NCBI GenBank assembly: GCA_031378345.1
Contig: JANNDY010000003.1
Location: 15,562 to 79,561 of the forward strand
DNA from: Emticicia sp031378345
GTDB taxonomy: Bacteria > Bacteroidota > Bacteroidia > Cytophagales > Spirosomataceae
Reading direction: 5' to 3'
Length of the DNA stretch: 64,000 nt
Below are positions 18,307 to 27,020 of this stretch, piece by piece; within the stretch, counting starts at the first letter, position 1, and every line of letters starts with the position of its first letter. Under the pieces are notes generated by a model. That model did no database searches. It was not told where the DNA came from and saw nothing but the letters and a program-made list of their open reading frames with translations. Position numbers and translations under genes: made by a program.

Positions 18307-18358
18307 GAGATACGAGAAAAAAAATTGCTGGAATCTCAAATCCCATATCTCGTATCTC
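18307..18358. repeat. inverted repeat upstream of the sigma gene
   Basis: GAGATACGAGA (18307-18317) pairs with TCTCGTATCTC (18348-18358). An alternative inner pair ATTTGAGA (18303-18310)/TCTCAAAT (18334-18341) overlaps it. It lies about 110-160 bp upstream of the sigma-factor start, between two minus-strand genes. It could be a repeat or a control site. Confidence 0.5.
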
Positions 18359-18380
18359 CAATCCAGTATCTAATTTAAGC

Positions 18381-18413
18381 AAAAAAAATGCCTCCCAAAA
18401 GATTGAGAGGCAT
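18381..18413 (-). terminator. rho-independent terminator
   Basis: The stem ATGCCTC (18388-18394) / GAGGCAT (18407-18413) is followed on the minus strand by eight U residues (A-run at 18381-18388). It sits 18 bp past the stop of the gene at 18432. Confidence 0.8.
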
Positions 18414-18431
18414 AATATTTTTTAAGAAAAG

Positions 18432-19157
18432 TTAGCGACTGAAAAATTCTGCCCCAATTTTATCATTAAAAACCAAAACCGTAGTCAATTTTAAAGTTCG
18501 TTTATCAACGCTACTCAAATACGTAGATTCGGAAGGATATTTGATGCCATATGCCGAATCAGCATATTTTGTATAATCTTCTGTAATTATTTCTTTTGTA
18601 GCTAAAGTAAGCTTTTTTCTTGTCAAAAGCCCTGTTGTTTCATCAAAATAAAGGTTATATTTTATGCCATTTCCACTCATTTCTACATGGCTTACTTTTG
18701 TATCGTTGAGTGTTTCGCTGCCAACTAATGTTGCAATATAACCTTTAGTTTCATAATCTAAAAAAGGCAAAATGTTCTCTTTTAGCTCTCTACGCATATT
18801 TTGTTGCTCTTTTTCGCTAAGGTCGTTGGTTTCATATTGGGTGGCTTTGTCGGAACTTCCGAGGGGAACTTTTCTCCAACCATCAGTCCCTTTTATGCCA
18901 TAAATAAAAGTTCTTTTCAAAATCGTTTTTGCTTTGTATAAAGCGGCATCTGCAAACGAACCTTTTAGCTCCATGTCATAATCTGCTGCCGAATTTCCAC
19001 GATACGCCTGTTTTATAGAGTACGTAGAAACACCATCCCAAAGTGCTTTTCCGCCTGTGTTTTCGATGTATTTATCAAAAACAGCTTCGGCAGTTTGTGC
19101 AAAAGATGTGGTGTTTATGATCAGAAATGTGAGTATTCCAATGATTTTATTTTTCAT
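18432..19157 (-). CDS. exported LolA/LolB-fold-like protein
   Basis: A 241-aa secreted protein with signal peptide MKNKIIGILTFLIINTTSFAQ. The body starts AEAVFDKYIENTGGKALWD and continues as repeated beta-strands with GTDGWRKVPL and YFDETTGLLTRKK. This pattern is seen in Bacteroidota 'outer membrane lipoprotein-sorting protein'-like (COG2834-type) families. A role in lipoprotein or lipid handling in the periplasm is inference. It is flanked by its own terminator and sits divergent to the S9 peptidase gene. Confidence 0.65.
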   Translation of the reverse strand: MKNKIIGILTFLIINTTSFAQTAEAVFDKYIENTGGKALWDGVSTYSIKQAYRGNSAADYDMELKGSFADAALYKAKTILKRTFIYGIKGTDGWRKVPLGSSDKATQYETNDLSEKEQQNMRRELKENILPFLDYETKGYIATLVGSETLNDTKVSHVEMSGNGIKYNLYFDETTGLLTRKKLTLATKEIITEDYTKYADSAYGIKYPSESTYLSSVDKRTLKLTTVLVFNDKIGAEFFSR

Positions 19158-19320
19158 ACTTTGTTGTCTTGATTGTTGTTTGTATTAACGTTTTTTTATG
19201 TAGAATGGTATATTTAATGAAAAATAAATTGAATCCAAAGTATTCAAAATTAATACTAAATTTATGATTTACCATTCAATAAAAATTCATAAAAACATCG
19301 TTTTTTTTTAAAATAAATTT

Positions 19321-19328
19321 TACCTTCG
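19321..19328 (+). promoter_or_regulatory. candidate -7 promoter box for the S9 peptidase
   Basis: TACCTTCG is one mismatch from the Bacteroidota -7 consensus TAnnTTTG. It lies 31 bp before the start codon at 19360 and is preceded by an AT-rich tract. Confidence 0.4.
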
Positions 19329-19359
19329 TAAAACTCTACTCCCAAAAACATCAATTTCC

Positions 19360-21243
19360 ATGAAAAAAGCACTCTTATTTCTTGTAATTTTGGCAACGAC
19401 TTTTGCTTTCAAAAGTTCTCTCAAAGAGCCAAAACAATATACCATTGAGCAATTTTACAAAACAATTCGCTATAATGGTGGAAATTTTTCTTTTGATGAA
19501 AAAAACTTACTCATCGGAAGTAACCAAACGGGTATTTATAATGCGTATCAAATTCCAGCAAGTGGCGGTGAACTGAAAGCCTTGACAACTTCAAGTACCG
19601 AATCTATTTATCCGATTTCTTACTTTCCTTTTGACAATCGAATGTTGTATTCGAGCAACAAAGGCGGCAATGAGATTGACCATATTTACCTAAAAAACGA
19701 AAAAGGAGAGGTTTCTGACCTTACACCCGAAGAAGCTGCCAAAAGCTCGTTTTCAAGTTGGAGTCATGATAAAAAGAGTTTTTTTTATACATCAAACAAG
19801 CGTGATAAGCGATTTTTTGATGTCTATGAAATGGATATTTCCACCATGCAAGCCAAAATGCTTTATCAAAATGATGCAGGTTATTATCCTGATGGAATCT
19901 CTAATAATAAGAAAATTATGGCTTTCAATAAACCTGTTACGACCTCAGCTTCAGAGCTTTATATCTATAAAGTTGATACAAAAGAAACCATTAAAATTTC
20001 AGAAAACACTGCATCATACAATGCTTGTGATTTTAGTTTAGATAATAAATTTTTCTTCTATTTGACCGATGATGGTGGTGAATTTAAATACTTGGTGAAA
20101 TATGACATCGCAACAGGGAAGCGAGAAAAAATCATGGAAGAAAAATGGGACATTATGTATGCCTATCATACCGATAAAGGAAAATATCATGTAGTTGGAA
20201 TCAACGAAGATGCCAAGAATGTTATCAAGATTTTTGACATGAAAACAGGCAAACAAGTCGAAATTCCGAAGATTCCTGATGGCGATATTGTTGGCGTAAC
20301 TTTCTCGCAAAGCGAAACAAAAATGTCAATGACAGTGGGTAGTTCAAAATCGCCCAATAACATTTATACCTACGATTTTGCTACAAAAAGCCTTAAAAAG
20401 TTAACAAATTCATTAAATCCAGAAATAAATTTAGACGATTTAGTATCGGCAGAAGTGATACGTTATAAGTCGTTCGATGGTGTCGAAATTCCTGCAATTT
20501 TATACAAACCTCAGCAAGCCGATGCCAACAATAAAGTACCAGCTTTGGTGTGGGTGCATGGCGGTCCGGGTGGACAAAGTCGCATCGGATTTAGCGAGGC
20601 GATCCAATATTTTGTCAATCATGGCTATGCGATTTTGGCGGTAAATAATAGGGGTTCAAGCGGTTATGGCAAGACTTTTTATAAAATGGACGACAAAAAT
20701 CACGGTGAAAAAGACTTACAAGATTGTATAGAAGGCAAAAATTATTTGACAAAATTGCCATGGGTTGATGGCAATAAAATTGGTATTTATGGCGGTTCGT
20801 ATGGTGGTTTTATGGTGATGTCGGCACTGACATCGAAGCCCAAAGAATTTAAAGTGGGCGTAGATTTATTTGGTGTAGTAAACTGGTTACGAACACTAAA
20901 AAGCATTCCTTCGTGGTGGGAAAGTCAAAGAAAAGCACTTTATGATGAACTCGGCGACCCAAATACAACAGATTCGACAAGATTAAGAAAAATTTCGCCA
21001 CTATTCAATGCAGAAAAAATTGAAACCCCTGTAATTTTCCTTCAAGGTGCACAAGACCCTCGAGTTTTACAAGTAGAAACTGACGAAATGGCGGCCGCTG
21101 CCAAGAAAAAAGGCGTGCCTGTTGAGTATATTTTGTTTCCTGATGAAGGGCATGGTTTTGTAAAAAAAGAAAACCAAATCAAGGCGAATAAAGCTGTTTT
21201 GTCATTTTTGGATAAATATTTGAAAACAGAAATTGTAAAATAG
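19360..21243 (+). CDS. S9 family prolyl-oligopeptidase-like serine peptidase
   Basis: A 627-aa exported peptidase. The signal segment is MKKALLFLVILATTFAFKSS. The N-terminal half (about 40-360) is a beta-propeller of PD40/WD-like repeats. The C-terminal alpha/beta-hydrolase domain (about 380-625) carries GGSYGG (Ser480), GAQDPR (Asp566) and DEGHGF (His598), preceded by VWVHGGPGGQ, which forms the oxyanion hole. Related enzymes (acylaminoacyl peptidase / DPP-like) cleave short peptides. It is a single-gene unit ending at a strong bidirectional terminator. Confidence 0.93.
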   Translation: MKKALLFLVILATTFAFKSSLKEPKQYTIEQFYKTIRYNGGNFSFDEKNLLIGSNQTGIYNAYQIPASGGELKALTTSSTESIYPISYFPFDNRMLYSSNKGGNEIDHIYLKNEKGEVSDLTPEEAAKSSFSSWSHDKKSFFYTSNKRDKRFFDVYEMDISTMQAKMLYQNDAGYYPDGISNNKKIMAFNKPVTTSASELYIYKVDTKETIKISENTASYNACDFSLDNKFFFYLTDDGGEFKYLVKYDIATGKREKIMEEKWDIMYAYHTDKGKYHVVGINEDAKNVIKIFDMKTGKQVEIPKIPDGDIVGVTFSQSETKMSMTVGSSKSPNNIYTYDFATKSLKKLTNSLNPEINLDDLVSAEVIRYKSFDGVEIPAILYKPQQADANNKVPALVWVHGGPGGQSRIGFSEAIQYFVNHGYAILAVNNRGSSGYGKTFYKMDDKNHGEKDLQDCIEGKNYLTKLPWVDGNKIGIYGGSYGGFMVMSALTSKPKEFKVGVDLFGVVNWLRTLKSIPSWWESQRKALYDELGDPNTTDSTRLRKISPLFNAEKIETPVIFLQGAQDPRVLQVETDEMAAAAKKKGVPVEYILFPDEGHGFVKKENQIKANKAVLSFLDKYLKTEIVK

Positions 21244-21256
21244 TTTTACACAAAAC

Positions 21257-21300
21257 CAAAAAATCCCCGAAAAGTTTTATTACTTTTCGGGGATTTTTTG
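21257..21300. terminator. bidirectional rho-independent terminator
   Basis: A 19-bp perfect stem (21257-21275 with 21282-21300) is rich in CCCCGAAAAG. A-runs and T-runs at its ends place U-tracts on both strands. It separates the converging S9 peptidase and glnS genes. Confidence 0.92.
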
Positions 21301-21346
21301 GCAAGAAAAGTGATTAAAAACTGCCCATTGAAATTTGAAGACTTTC

Positions 21347-23014
21347 TTACTTCCGAGCCTCTTTCGCCCACGTATCACGCAAGCCAACGGTGCGATTAAA
21401 GACCAGTTTTTCTGCCGTAGAATCTTGGTCTAAGTAATAATATCCTTTTCTTAAAAACTGATAATGTGTTGATAATGAAGCATTTACTAAACTTGGCTCT
21501 ACAAAAGCCGTTATCGTTTGTAAAGATTCTGGATTAATATAATCTTTAAAATCACCATCTTCACGGCTTGGGTCTTCTACCTTGAAAAGTCGGTCGTATA
21601 ACCTAATTTCTGCCTCTACTGCTTGTGCAGCCGACACCCAATGAATCGTTCCTTTTACGGCAATTCCTGAAGTATCTTGTCCACTTTTTGAGTTTTCGAT
21701 GTATGAGCAATGTAGTTCTACCACTTCGCCAGCAGCATCTTTTATTACTTCGTCGCAACGAACAATATAAGCACTTTTCAAGCGAACCATCAAGCCTGGG
21801 GCTAAACGGAAATATTTTTTCGATGGATTTTCCATGAAATCGTCTTTTTCAATCCAAATCTCACGACTAAACGGCATCGTTCTCGTGCCACTATCATGGT
21901 CTTCTGGATTATTTTCGGTCGTCAATTCCTCAATTTTTCCCTCTGGATAATTCGTAATAATTACTTTCAAAGGGTCAAGCACTGCCATTACACGAGTGGC
22001 AATTTTATTGAGATGCTCACGCACACAAAATTCGAGCAAACTTACATCGATCAAATTATCACGTTTGGCAATGCCAATTCTTTCACAAAACTCACGAATC
22101 GCTTCAGGCGTATAACCTCTTCTTCTCATCCCCGAAATAGTCGGCATGCGTGGGTCGTCCCAGCCCGTAACGTACTTATCGTTAACCAATTGCAGCAATT
22201 TTCGCTTGCTCATAATGGCATACGAAAGGTTCAAACGAGCAAATTCATATTGTTTTGAAGGAAAAATTTCCAATTTTTCGATACACCATTCATATAAATC
22301 ACGGTGAGGAATGAATTCTAATGTACAAATAGAGTGCGTAATATTTTCGATAGAATCTGACTGACCATGAGCGAAATCATACATCGGATAAATGCACCAT
22401 TTGTCGCCAGTACGGTGGTGTTTGGCAAATTTTATGCGATAAATAATTGGGTCACGCATCAACATATTGGTTGAAGCCATATCAATTTTTGCACGAAGTA
22501 CGTGCGTACCTTCGGCAAACTCACCGTTTTTCATTCGCTCAAACAAATCAGCATTTTCTTCGATGCTTCTGCTACGATACGAACTGTTCATTCCTGGCAC
22601 TGTTGGCGTGCCTTTCATGGCTGCCATTTCTTCCGAAGTGCTATCATCCACGTAAGCTAAACCTTTGATTATCAGTTTTTTAGCAAACTCAAAAAGATGA
22701 TCGAAGTAGTCGGAAGCATATAATTCTTCTGCCCAATCAAAGCCTAACCATTTTACGTCGGCTTTGATTGATTCAACATATTCGGTATCTTCTGTTACGG
22801 GATTTGTATCATCAAAACGTAGGTTGGTTTTTCCGCCATATTTTTGGGCAACACCAAAATTCAAACAGATAGATTTGGCATGACCAATGTGCAAATAGCC
22901 GTTCGGCTCAGGTGGGAAACGAGTCAAAACCCGACCGTCGTTTTTACCTGCTGCGAGGTCATCTTCGATGATTTGTTCAATAAAATTCAATGATTTTTCC
23001 GATACTTCTGCCAT
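21347..23014 (-). CDS. glnS: glutaminyl-tRNA synthetase
   Basis: Charges tRNA-Gln with glutamine; cytosolic class I synthetase of 555 aa. It has PPEPNGYLHIGHAKS with HIGH at residues 42-45, and the second signature MSKRKL at 268-273. GlnS-specific stretches RFDDTNP and SFRSRSIEE-like regions (here YRSRSIEENADLF) are present. The C-terminal anticodon-binding beta-barrels run from about 340 onward. A TAAATTTG -7 box lies upstream at 23046-23053. Confidence 0.97.
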   Translation of the reverse strand: MAEVSEKSLNFIEQIIEDDLAAGKNDGRVLTRFPPEPNGYLHIGHAKSICLNFGVAQKYGGKTNLRFDDTNPVTEDTEYVESIKADVKWLGFDWAEELYASDYFDHLFEFAKKLIIKGLAYVDDSTSEEMAAMKGTPTVPGMNSSYRSRSIEENADLFERMKNGEFAEGTHVLRAKIDMASTNMLMRDPIIYRIKFAKHHRTGDKWCIYPMYDFAHGQSDSIENITHSICTLEFIPHRDLYEWCIEKLEIFPSKQYEFARLNLSYAIMSKRKLLQLVNDKYVTGWDDPRMPTISGMRRRGYTPEAIREFCERIGIAKRDNLIDVSLLEFCVREHLNKIATRVMAVLDPLKVIITNYPEGKIEELTTENNPEDHDSGTRTMPFSREIWIEKDDFMENPSKKYFRLAPGLMVRLKSAYIVRCDEVIKDAAGEVVELHCSYIENSKSGQDTSGIAVKGTIHWVSAAQAVEAEIRLYDRLFKVEDPSREDGDFKDYINPESLQTITAFVEPSLVNASLSTHYQFLRKGYYYLDQDSTAEKLVFNRTVGLRDTWAKEARK

Positions 23015-23045
23015 GATTCCGTGAGTGGTAATGTTGCTTGTAGTA

Positions 23046-23053
23046 CAAATTTA
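23046..23053 (-). promoter_or_regulatory. -7 promoter box of glnS
   Basis: On the minus strand the sequence reads TAAATTTG, a full match to the Bacteroidota -7 consensus TAnnTTTG. It lies 32 bp before the glnS start codon. A clear -33 TTTG was not found. Confidence 0.5.
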
Positions 23054-23179
23054 AACATTTTTTAAGTTTAAAGGTTTGAAGATTTGCTTTAACAACTAAT
23101 TTTATTGAATTCGTGAAACAAATAGTTGGAATTATTATATTTTGACTGTTTAATAACACAAATTTCCGACTTGTTGGGG

Positions 23180-23235
23180 TAGGAAATGTTTTTATTGTTT
23201 CTGCTTTACCAACAGGTTGGAAACCTGTGCTACAT
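23180..23235. repeat. small palindromic element, possible repeat relic
   Basis: ACAGGTT-GGA-AACCTGT (23212-23228) forms a tight hairpin. It sits inside a weaker outer pairing between TTGTTGGGG upstream and ACCAACAGG. It falls between divergent glnS and the kinase gene, 51 bp before the kinase start. Confidence 0.4.
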
Positions 23236-23278
23236 TTCGGATATTTACGACCAAATCATCAACACAAACATTTTATAC

Positions 23279-24118
23279 ATGATTCTTATCGCAGATAGTG
23301 GCTCGACCAAAACCGATTGGCGGATTTTAGTCCAAAACGTAGTTGTTGGACAAACCCAAACTGTAGGCTTTAATCCTTATTATCAAGATGCCAATTCGAT
23401 AGCTAACGAGTTGATTATTAGTCTTTTACCAATTTGTAAAGGTGAAGTAAAACAAGTTTTTTATTACGGAACAGGCGTAACGAATGACGAAAAAGCAGAT
23501 GTTATCAAAGATGCAATTTTAAAAGTTTTTCCAACTTGCTCACAAATTGAAGCATATAGCGATGTAGTTGGTGCGGCACGAGCTGCTTGTGGACGAAATG
23601 CGGGCATTGCGTGTATTTTGGGTACTGGTTCAAATTCTATTTATTTTGATGGGGAAAAAACAGGTTTTCAAGTTCCGCCTTTGGGTTTTTGGCTCGGAGA
23701 TGAAGGAAGCGGCGGACATTTGGGTAAAAGCCTGATTTTGAGTTATTTACACAAAGAAATGCCTGTCGAAATCCGAACAAAATTTGAAGAAAAATATGGC
23801 GTAATGGATAGACTAACGGTTCTTGAAAATGCTTACCACAAACCTTTCCCAAATCGTTATTTTGCTTCATTCTCAAAGTTTTTATTTGATAATCTTGAAA
23901 ACGATTTTTGCCATAATTTAGTAGAAAAATGTTTTCACGAATTCTTTGAAAAATATATTTTGAAATACCCAATGTGCCATGATGTAAGCGTAAACTTTGT
24001 AGGTTCGGTAGCTTTTTATTACAAAGATTTATTAACACAAGTATCTGATAGTCAAGGTATTAGCATTGGGGAAATTTTAGAAACACCAATTGATGGCTTG
24101 GCGAAATATCATGTTTGA
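23279..24118 (+). CDS. BadF/BadG/BcrA-type ATPase, N-acetylglucosamine kinase-like
   Basis: A 279-aa ASKHA-fold kinase. It begins MILIADSGSTKTDW (phosphate-1 loop, Asp6) and has CILGTGSNSIYFDG (phosphate-2) and LGDEGSGGHLGKSL. These are typical of bacterial GlcNAc kinases of the BadF/BadG family, which phosphorylate amino sugars for cell-wall recycling or chitin use. The start at 23279 places the DSGSTK motif at the N-terminus as in homologues; an upstream in-frame extension runs into the intergenic hairpin. Substrate assignment is by family, not proved. Confidence 0.85.
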   Translation: MILIADSGSTKTDWRILVQNVVVGQTQTVGFNPYYQDANSIANELIISLLPICKGEVKQVFYYGTGVTNDEKADVIKDAILKVFPTCSQIEAYSDVVGAARAACGRNAGIACILGTGSNSIYFDGEKTGFQVPPLGFWLGDEGSGGHLGKSLILSYLHKEMPVEIRTKFEEKYGVMDRLTVLENAYHKPFPNRYFASFSKFLFDNLENDFCHNLVEKCFHEFFEKYILKYPMCHDVSVNFVGSVAFYYKDLLTQVSDSQGISIGEILETPIDGLAKYHV

Positions 24119-24268
24119 TAAAAGACTTTTATGCCAAACTCTTCAACAAAAGACTTTGTTTTAAAACGTACTTTTTTGTCATAAACAAGAAAGTTAAATA
24201 AGCTAACTAAGTTAGAATCTGGTAATTTTATGTCCAAGAAAGCCTCAAAATTCGTAATTCGTAAATTT

Positions 24269-25144
24269 TCAAGAAGCTACACAAGTTTGGTAAATATCGT
24301 ACCAATCTTCACGACTCAATTTTATTTCGGAAGCACTTGCGGCATTTCTTATGCGGTCTTCTGACAACGAACCAATGATTGGTAACGTGCCGAGTTGCAT
24401 CAACCAAGCTACGGCGGTTTGCTCTACATTTGCATCATATTTTTTGCCGACTGCTTCTAATTTTGTTTTCAAAACTGCTGATTTTCCTTCTTTTCCATCC
24501 AAAATTTCGCCACCGGCCAATGGAGCCCATGCCAAAGGTTTACTGAAACTTTGCTTGATAAAATCCAAGCGACCATCTTCAATCGCCGAAATATTCATCA
24601 AATTTAGCTCAATATGGTTCGTAACAATCGGAATCGTAAGATATGAAGCCAATAATCTATGCTGAAAAGCAGTAAAATTGGCAACGCCAATATGCTTCAC
24701 TTTCCCCGAATTGACAACTTCTGACAAAGCCATTGCAGTTTGTTCTGGGTCGGCCAAAAAATCACTTTGGTTCAATAAAAATATATCTAAATAGTCGGTT
24801 TTGAGGTTTTTTAAGGAATTCTCAACACTTTTTACAATGTAATTTCTTGAATTATCGAAGTACGTTACCTTCCCATTTTTCGATTTTCGGATACCACATT
24901 TGCTAAACAAAACGATGTCTTCACGATTAAATGACTTATTGCTAATGATTTTTCCGAAATGCTCTTCAATCGTAAAATCGCCATAAATATCGGCATGGTC
25001 AAAGGTATTAATGCCCAATTCTAAGCATAAATTGATGATTTGCTCTATTTTTGCAGGAGTCTGCTCAAGGTTTTCCCATCTCCAAAAACCATAAATTGCC
25101 TCCGAAACTTTCGGACCCGAATCACTGAGATATACTTTTTTCAT
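24269..25144 (-). CDS. aldo/keto reductase (YdhF-like)
   Basis: A 291-aa NAD(P)H-dependent oxidoreductase of the TIM-barrel AKR family. The catalytic tetrad is visible as FDHADIYGDF (Asp49, Tyr54), LFSKCGI (Lys82) and a downstream histidine region. It also has WAPLAGGEILDGKEG and PIIGSLSEDRIRNAASA, which form the cofactor-binding end. The start at 25144 gives MKKVYLSDSGPKVSEAIYG, as in family members. It lies 83 nt after a DUF2490 gene in the same direction. The substrate is unknown. Confidence 0.9.
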   Translation of the reverse strand: MKKVYLSDSGPKVSEAIYGFWRWENLEQTPAKIEQIINLCLELGINTFDHADIYGDFTIEEHFGKIISNKSFNREDIVLFSKCGIRKSKNGKVTYFDNSRNYIVKSVENSLKNLKTDYLDIFLLNQSDFLADPEQTAMALSEVVNSGKVKHIGVANFTAFQHRLLASYLTIPIVTNHIELNLMNISAIEDGRLDFIKQSFSKPLAWAPLAGGEILDGKEGKSAVLKTKLEAVGKKYDANVEQTAVAWLMQLGTLPIIGSLSEDRIRNAASASEIKLSREDWYDIYQTCVAS

Positions 25145-25227
25145 GTTGTACAAGATTTTATTAAAGTGTGGTAAAGATAGTGGATTTAGGTATGGCAGAC
25201 AATAAGTATAAGTGGTAATTTCTTGCT

Positions 25228-25980
25228 TCAATGATTCTGTTTCTTTCTAAAATCAAGATTTTGGAAGAAAAACACCCTTATTGCATTGATATTTTTATAC
25301 TTATTTCCTGCCGCCAATTGCTGATAAACATTCATATAGCCAAATTGAAGATTGGAATGAGCATTGAAATTATAGGCTAATCCTACAAAAAAACGATTTT
25401 GGTCAAAGATATTATTAACATTGTTTTTTGAAAGGTTCACCATCACTTCATCATTCAAAATCGCCGAAAAACTCTTCGGCACGATACCTTTTTTGTTGAG
25501 CGGAATATTCAACATAAAATTATACCTGATTCGCTCATCAAAGCGATAGCCGTCTGCCAATTCATTATCATTTTTTATTTTTCTACGAAACCTTTCTTCC
25601 AACCGAACCCATTGCATCGTCCGAACTTTTCCATATTTTGTATGTAACTGTAATTGATGCCAAATCCGATGTTCAGGTTGAGAAATATTGGCATGACCTT
25701 CTTCGGGAAAATGATTGATAAAAGCATAGGCATTTGTAAACTTCAAATCATCATTTAGATAATACATAACACCTATACGCCCAATTGCCTTCGACGGTTC
25801 TTTGACGAAATGTTCGGTTGAACGAAAATGTGCATCGAACCAAATCCCCCATTTATCTGTCAATCTGGTTTGGTTGAAATAGCCTGTCCAAAGTTGCTCT
25901 TCATCTTGCGTGATTCGTGAGGTTTGAGCAAAAACTGGGTATGACAATAGCAATATAGCGAGTAAAAGTCTATTTCTCAT
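25228..25980 (-). CDS. DUF2490 outer-membrane protein
   Basis: A 250-aa protein with signal peptide MRNRLLLAILLLSYPVFAQ. Many short amphipathic strands follow (LWTGYFNQTRLTDKWGIWFD, RFFVGLAYNFNAHSNLQFGY), the usual look of DUF2490 beta-barrel proteins. The last residues are basic and do not show the classical terminal Phe. The function of this family is unknown. It is probably in one transcript with the aldo/keto reductase. Confidence 0.8.
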   Translation of the reverse strand: MRNRLLLAILLLSYPVFAQTSRITQDEEQLWTGYFNQTRLTDKWGIWFDAHFRSTEHFVKEPSKAIGRIGVMYYLNDDLKFTNAYAFINHFPEEGHANISQPEHRIWHQLQLHTKYGKVRTMQWVRLEERFRRKIKNDNELADGYRFDERIRYNFMLNIPLNKKGIVPKSFSAILNDEVMVNLSKNNVNNIFDQNRFFVGLAYNFNAHSNLQFGYMNVYQQLAAGNKYKNINAIRVFFFQNLDFRKKQNH

Positions 25981-26007
25981 TGAATTTGTATGTGTTTTAT
26001 TTAGATT

Positions 26008-26910
26008 TTAGTGATGCCCATAATTCTTTTCTCCCACTTTTATCTCAATCGGTAATAGATTTTGCTTAGGTGGAAGCGGACAAGTAGCATAAGGCGTAAA
26101 TGCACACGGTGGATTATATGCCTTGTTGAAATCAAGATAAGTGTAGCCGTCGGCATCGGGTTTGGAAGCATAGAGGAATCGACCAGCTCCGTAGGTTTCC
26201 TTTTTATTGGTTTTATCACTAAAAATGATGAAAAACTCTTCGTCTTCTTTCAAAGCATCTAATTTATATTCTTTTCCTGCAACCGTAAACACCAAAACGC
26301 CTGGTGAATCTTGTTGATTAGTTTGTCCTGTAACATCCAAAATTGCAATTTTCTTCCCTTCGGTTGGCACAAATTTGGCTTTTAATTTCCATTTTTCATC
26401 AATCGGGAAAGTTTCGATACCGTGAAATTCTTTCAAAAATGGGCTTTCCAAATCTCGTAAGCGAATGGCGTATTTTTCGCCACGTTTGATTACAAACCAA
26501 CGCAAGGAGTTATGTTTCAAAATAATGTTTTTTTCAGCAGGAAAAAGTTTGAGTTTTTCGACTGCTTGATTTTCATTAAAAACTTCGGCATTGGCTTTTG
26601 TTTCTACGAAAACTTCACCTTTTTCTAAAATAATATTGCCCAAAAATTGCTTGCTTCTATCTTTTGGAAAGATGATTTTGTTTTCGGTGCTTGCTCCAAA
26701 TGAATTTCTGCCTTCTTCGAGCCAAAATAATCCTGCTAAATTTAGCCAGCCATTTTCTTTTTTCAGGCCTTCGATACGATTCTGATGCCACGCTTTAATT
26801 TCTTTTTCGTAATCAGTTTCATCAGCAACAAAGCTAAATGAAAACAAGAATAGTGAAGCAACTACGCCTAAAAGTAGCTTTTTTGAAAGTTTATGTTGGC
26901 TATTTTTCAT
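26008..26910 (-). CDS. exported DUF1684 protein
   Basis: A 300-aa protein with a hydrophobic export signal at about residues 10-28 (KKLLLGVVASLFLFSFSFV). The DUF1684 pattern is clear: EIKAWHQNRIEGLKKENGWL, NLAGLFWLEEGRNSFG, GRFLYA, YLDFNKAYNPPCAFTPYATC and a C-terminal LPIEIKVGEKNYG. The family function is not established. It lies downstream of the broken TonB receptor (110-bp gap) and may have its own promoter: TATTTTCG occurs on the minus strand with a TTTG about 20 bp upstream. Confidence 0.85.
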   Translation of the reverse strand: MKNSQHKLSKKLLLGVVASLFLFSFSFVADETDYEKEIKAWHQNRIEGLKKENGWLNLAGLFWLEEGRNSFGASTENKIIFPKDRSKQFLGNIILEKGEVFVETKANAEVFNENQAVEKLKLFPAEKNIILKHNSLRWFVIKRGEKYAIRLRDLESPFLKEFHGIETFPIDEKWKLKAKFVPTEGKKIAILDVTGQTNQQDSPGVLVFTVAGKEYKLDALKEDEEFFIIFSDKTNKKETYGAGRFLYASKPDADGYTYLDFNKAYNPPCAFTPYATCPLPPKQNLLPIEIKVGEKNYGHH

Positions 26911-27020
26911 TAGATTTAAGTGTTTTTACTTTTAGAGACGAAGTTAACGAAAATATCTTCCAGTTTTCATCAAAGAATCAACTTTGACAACTTTCTGTAA
27001 AGTAATCAAAGCTAAAATCA

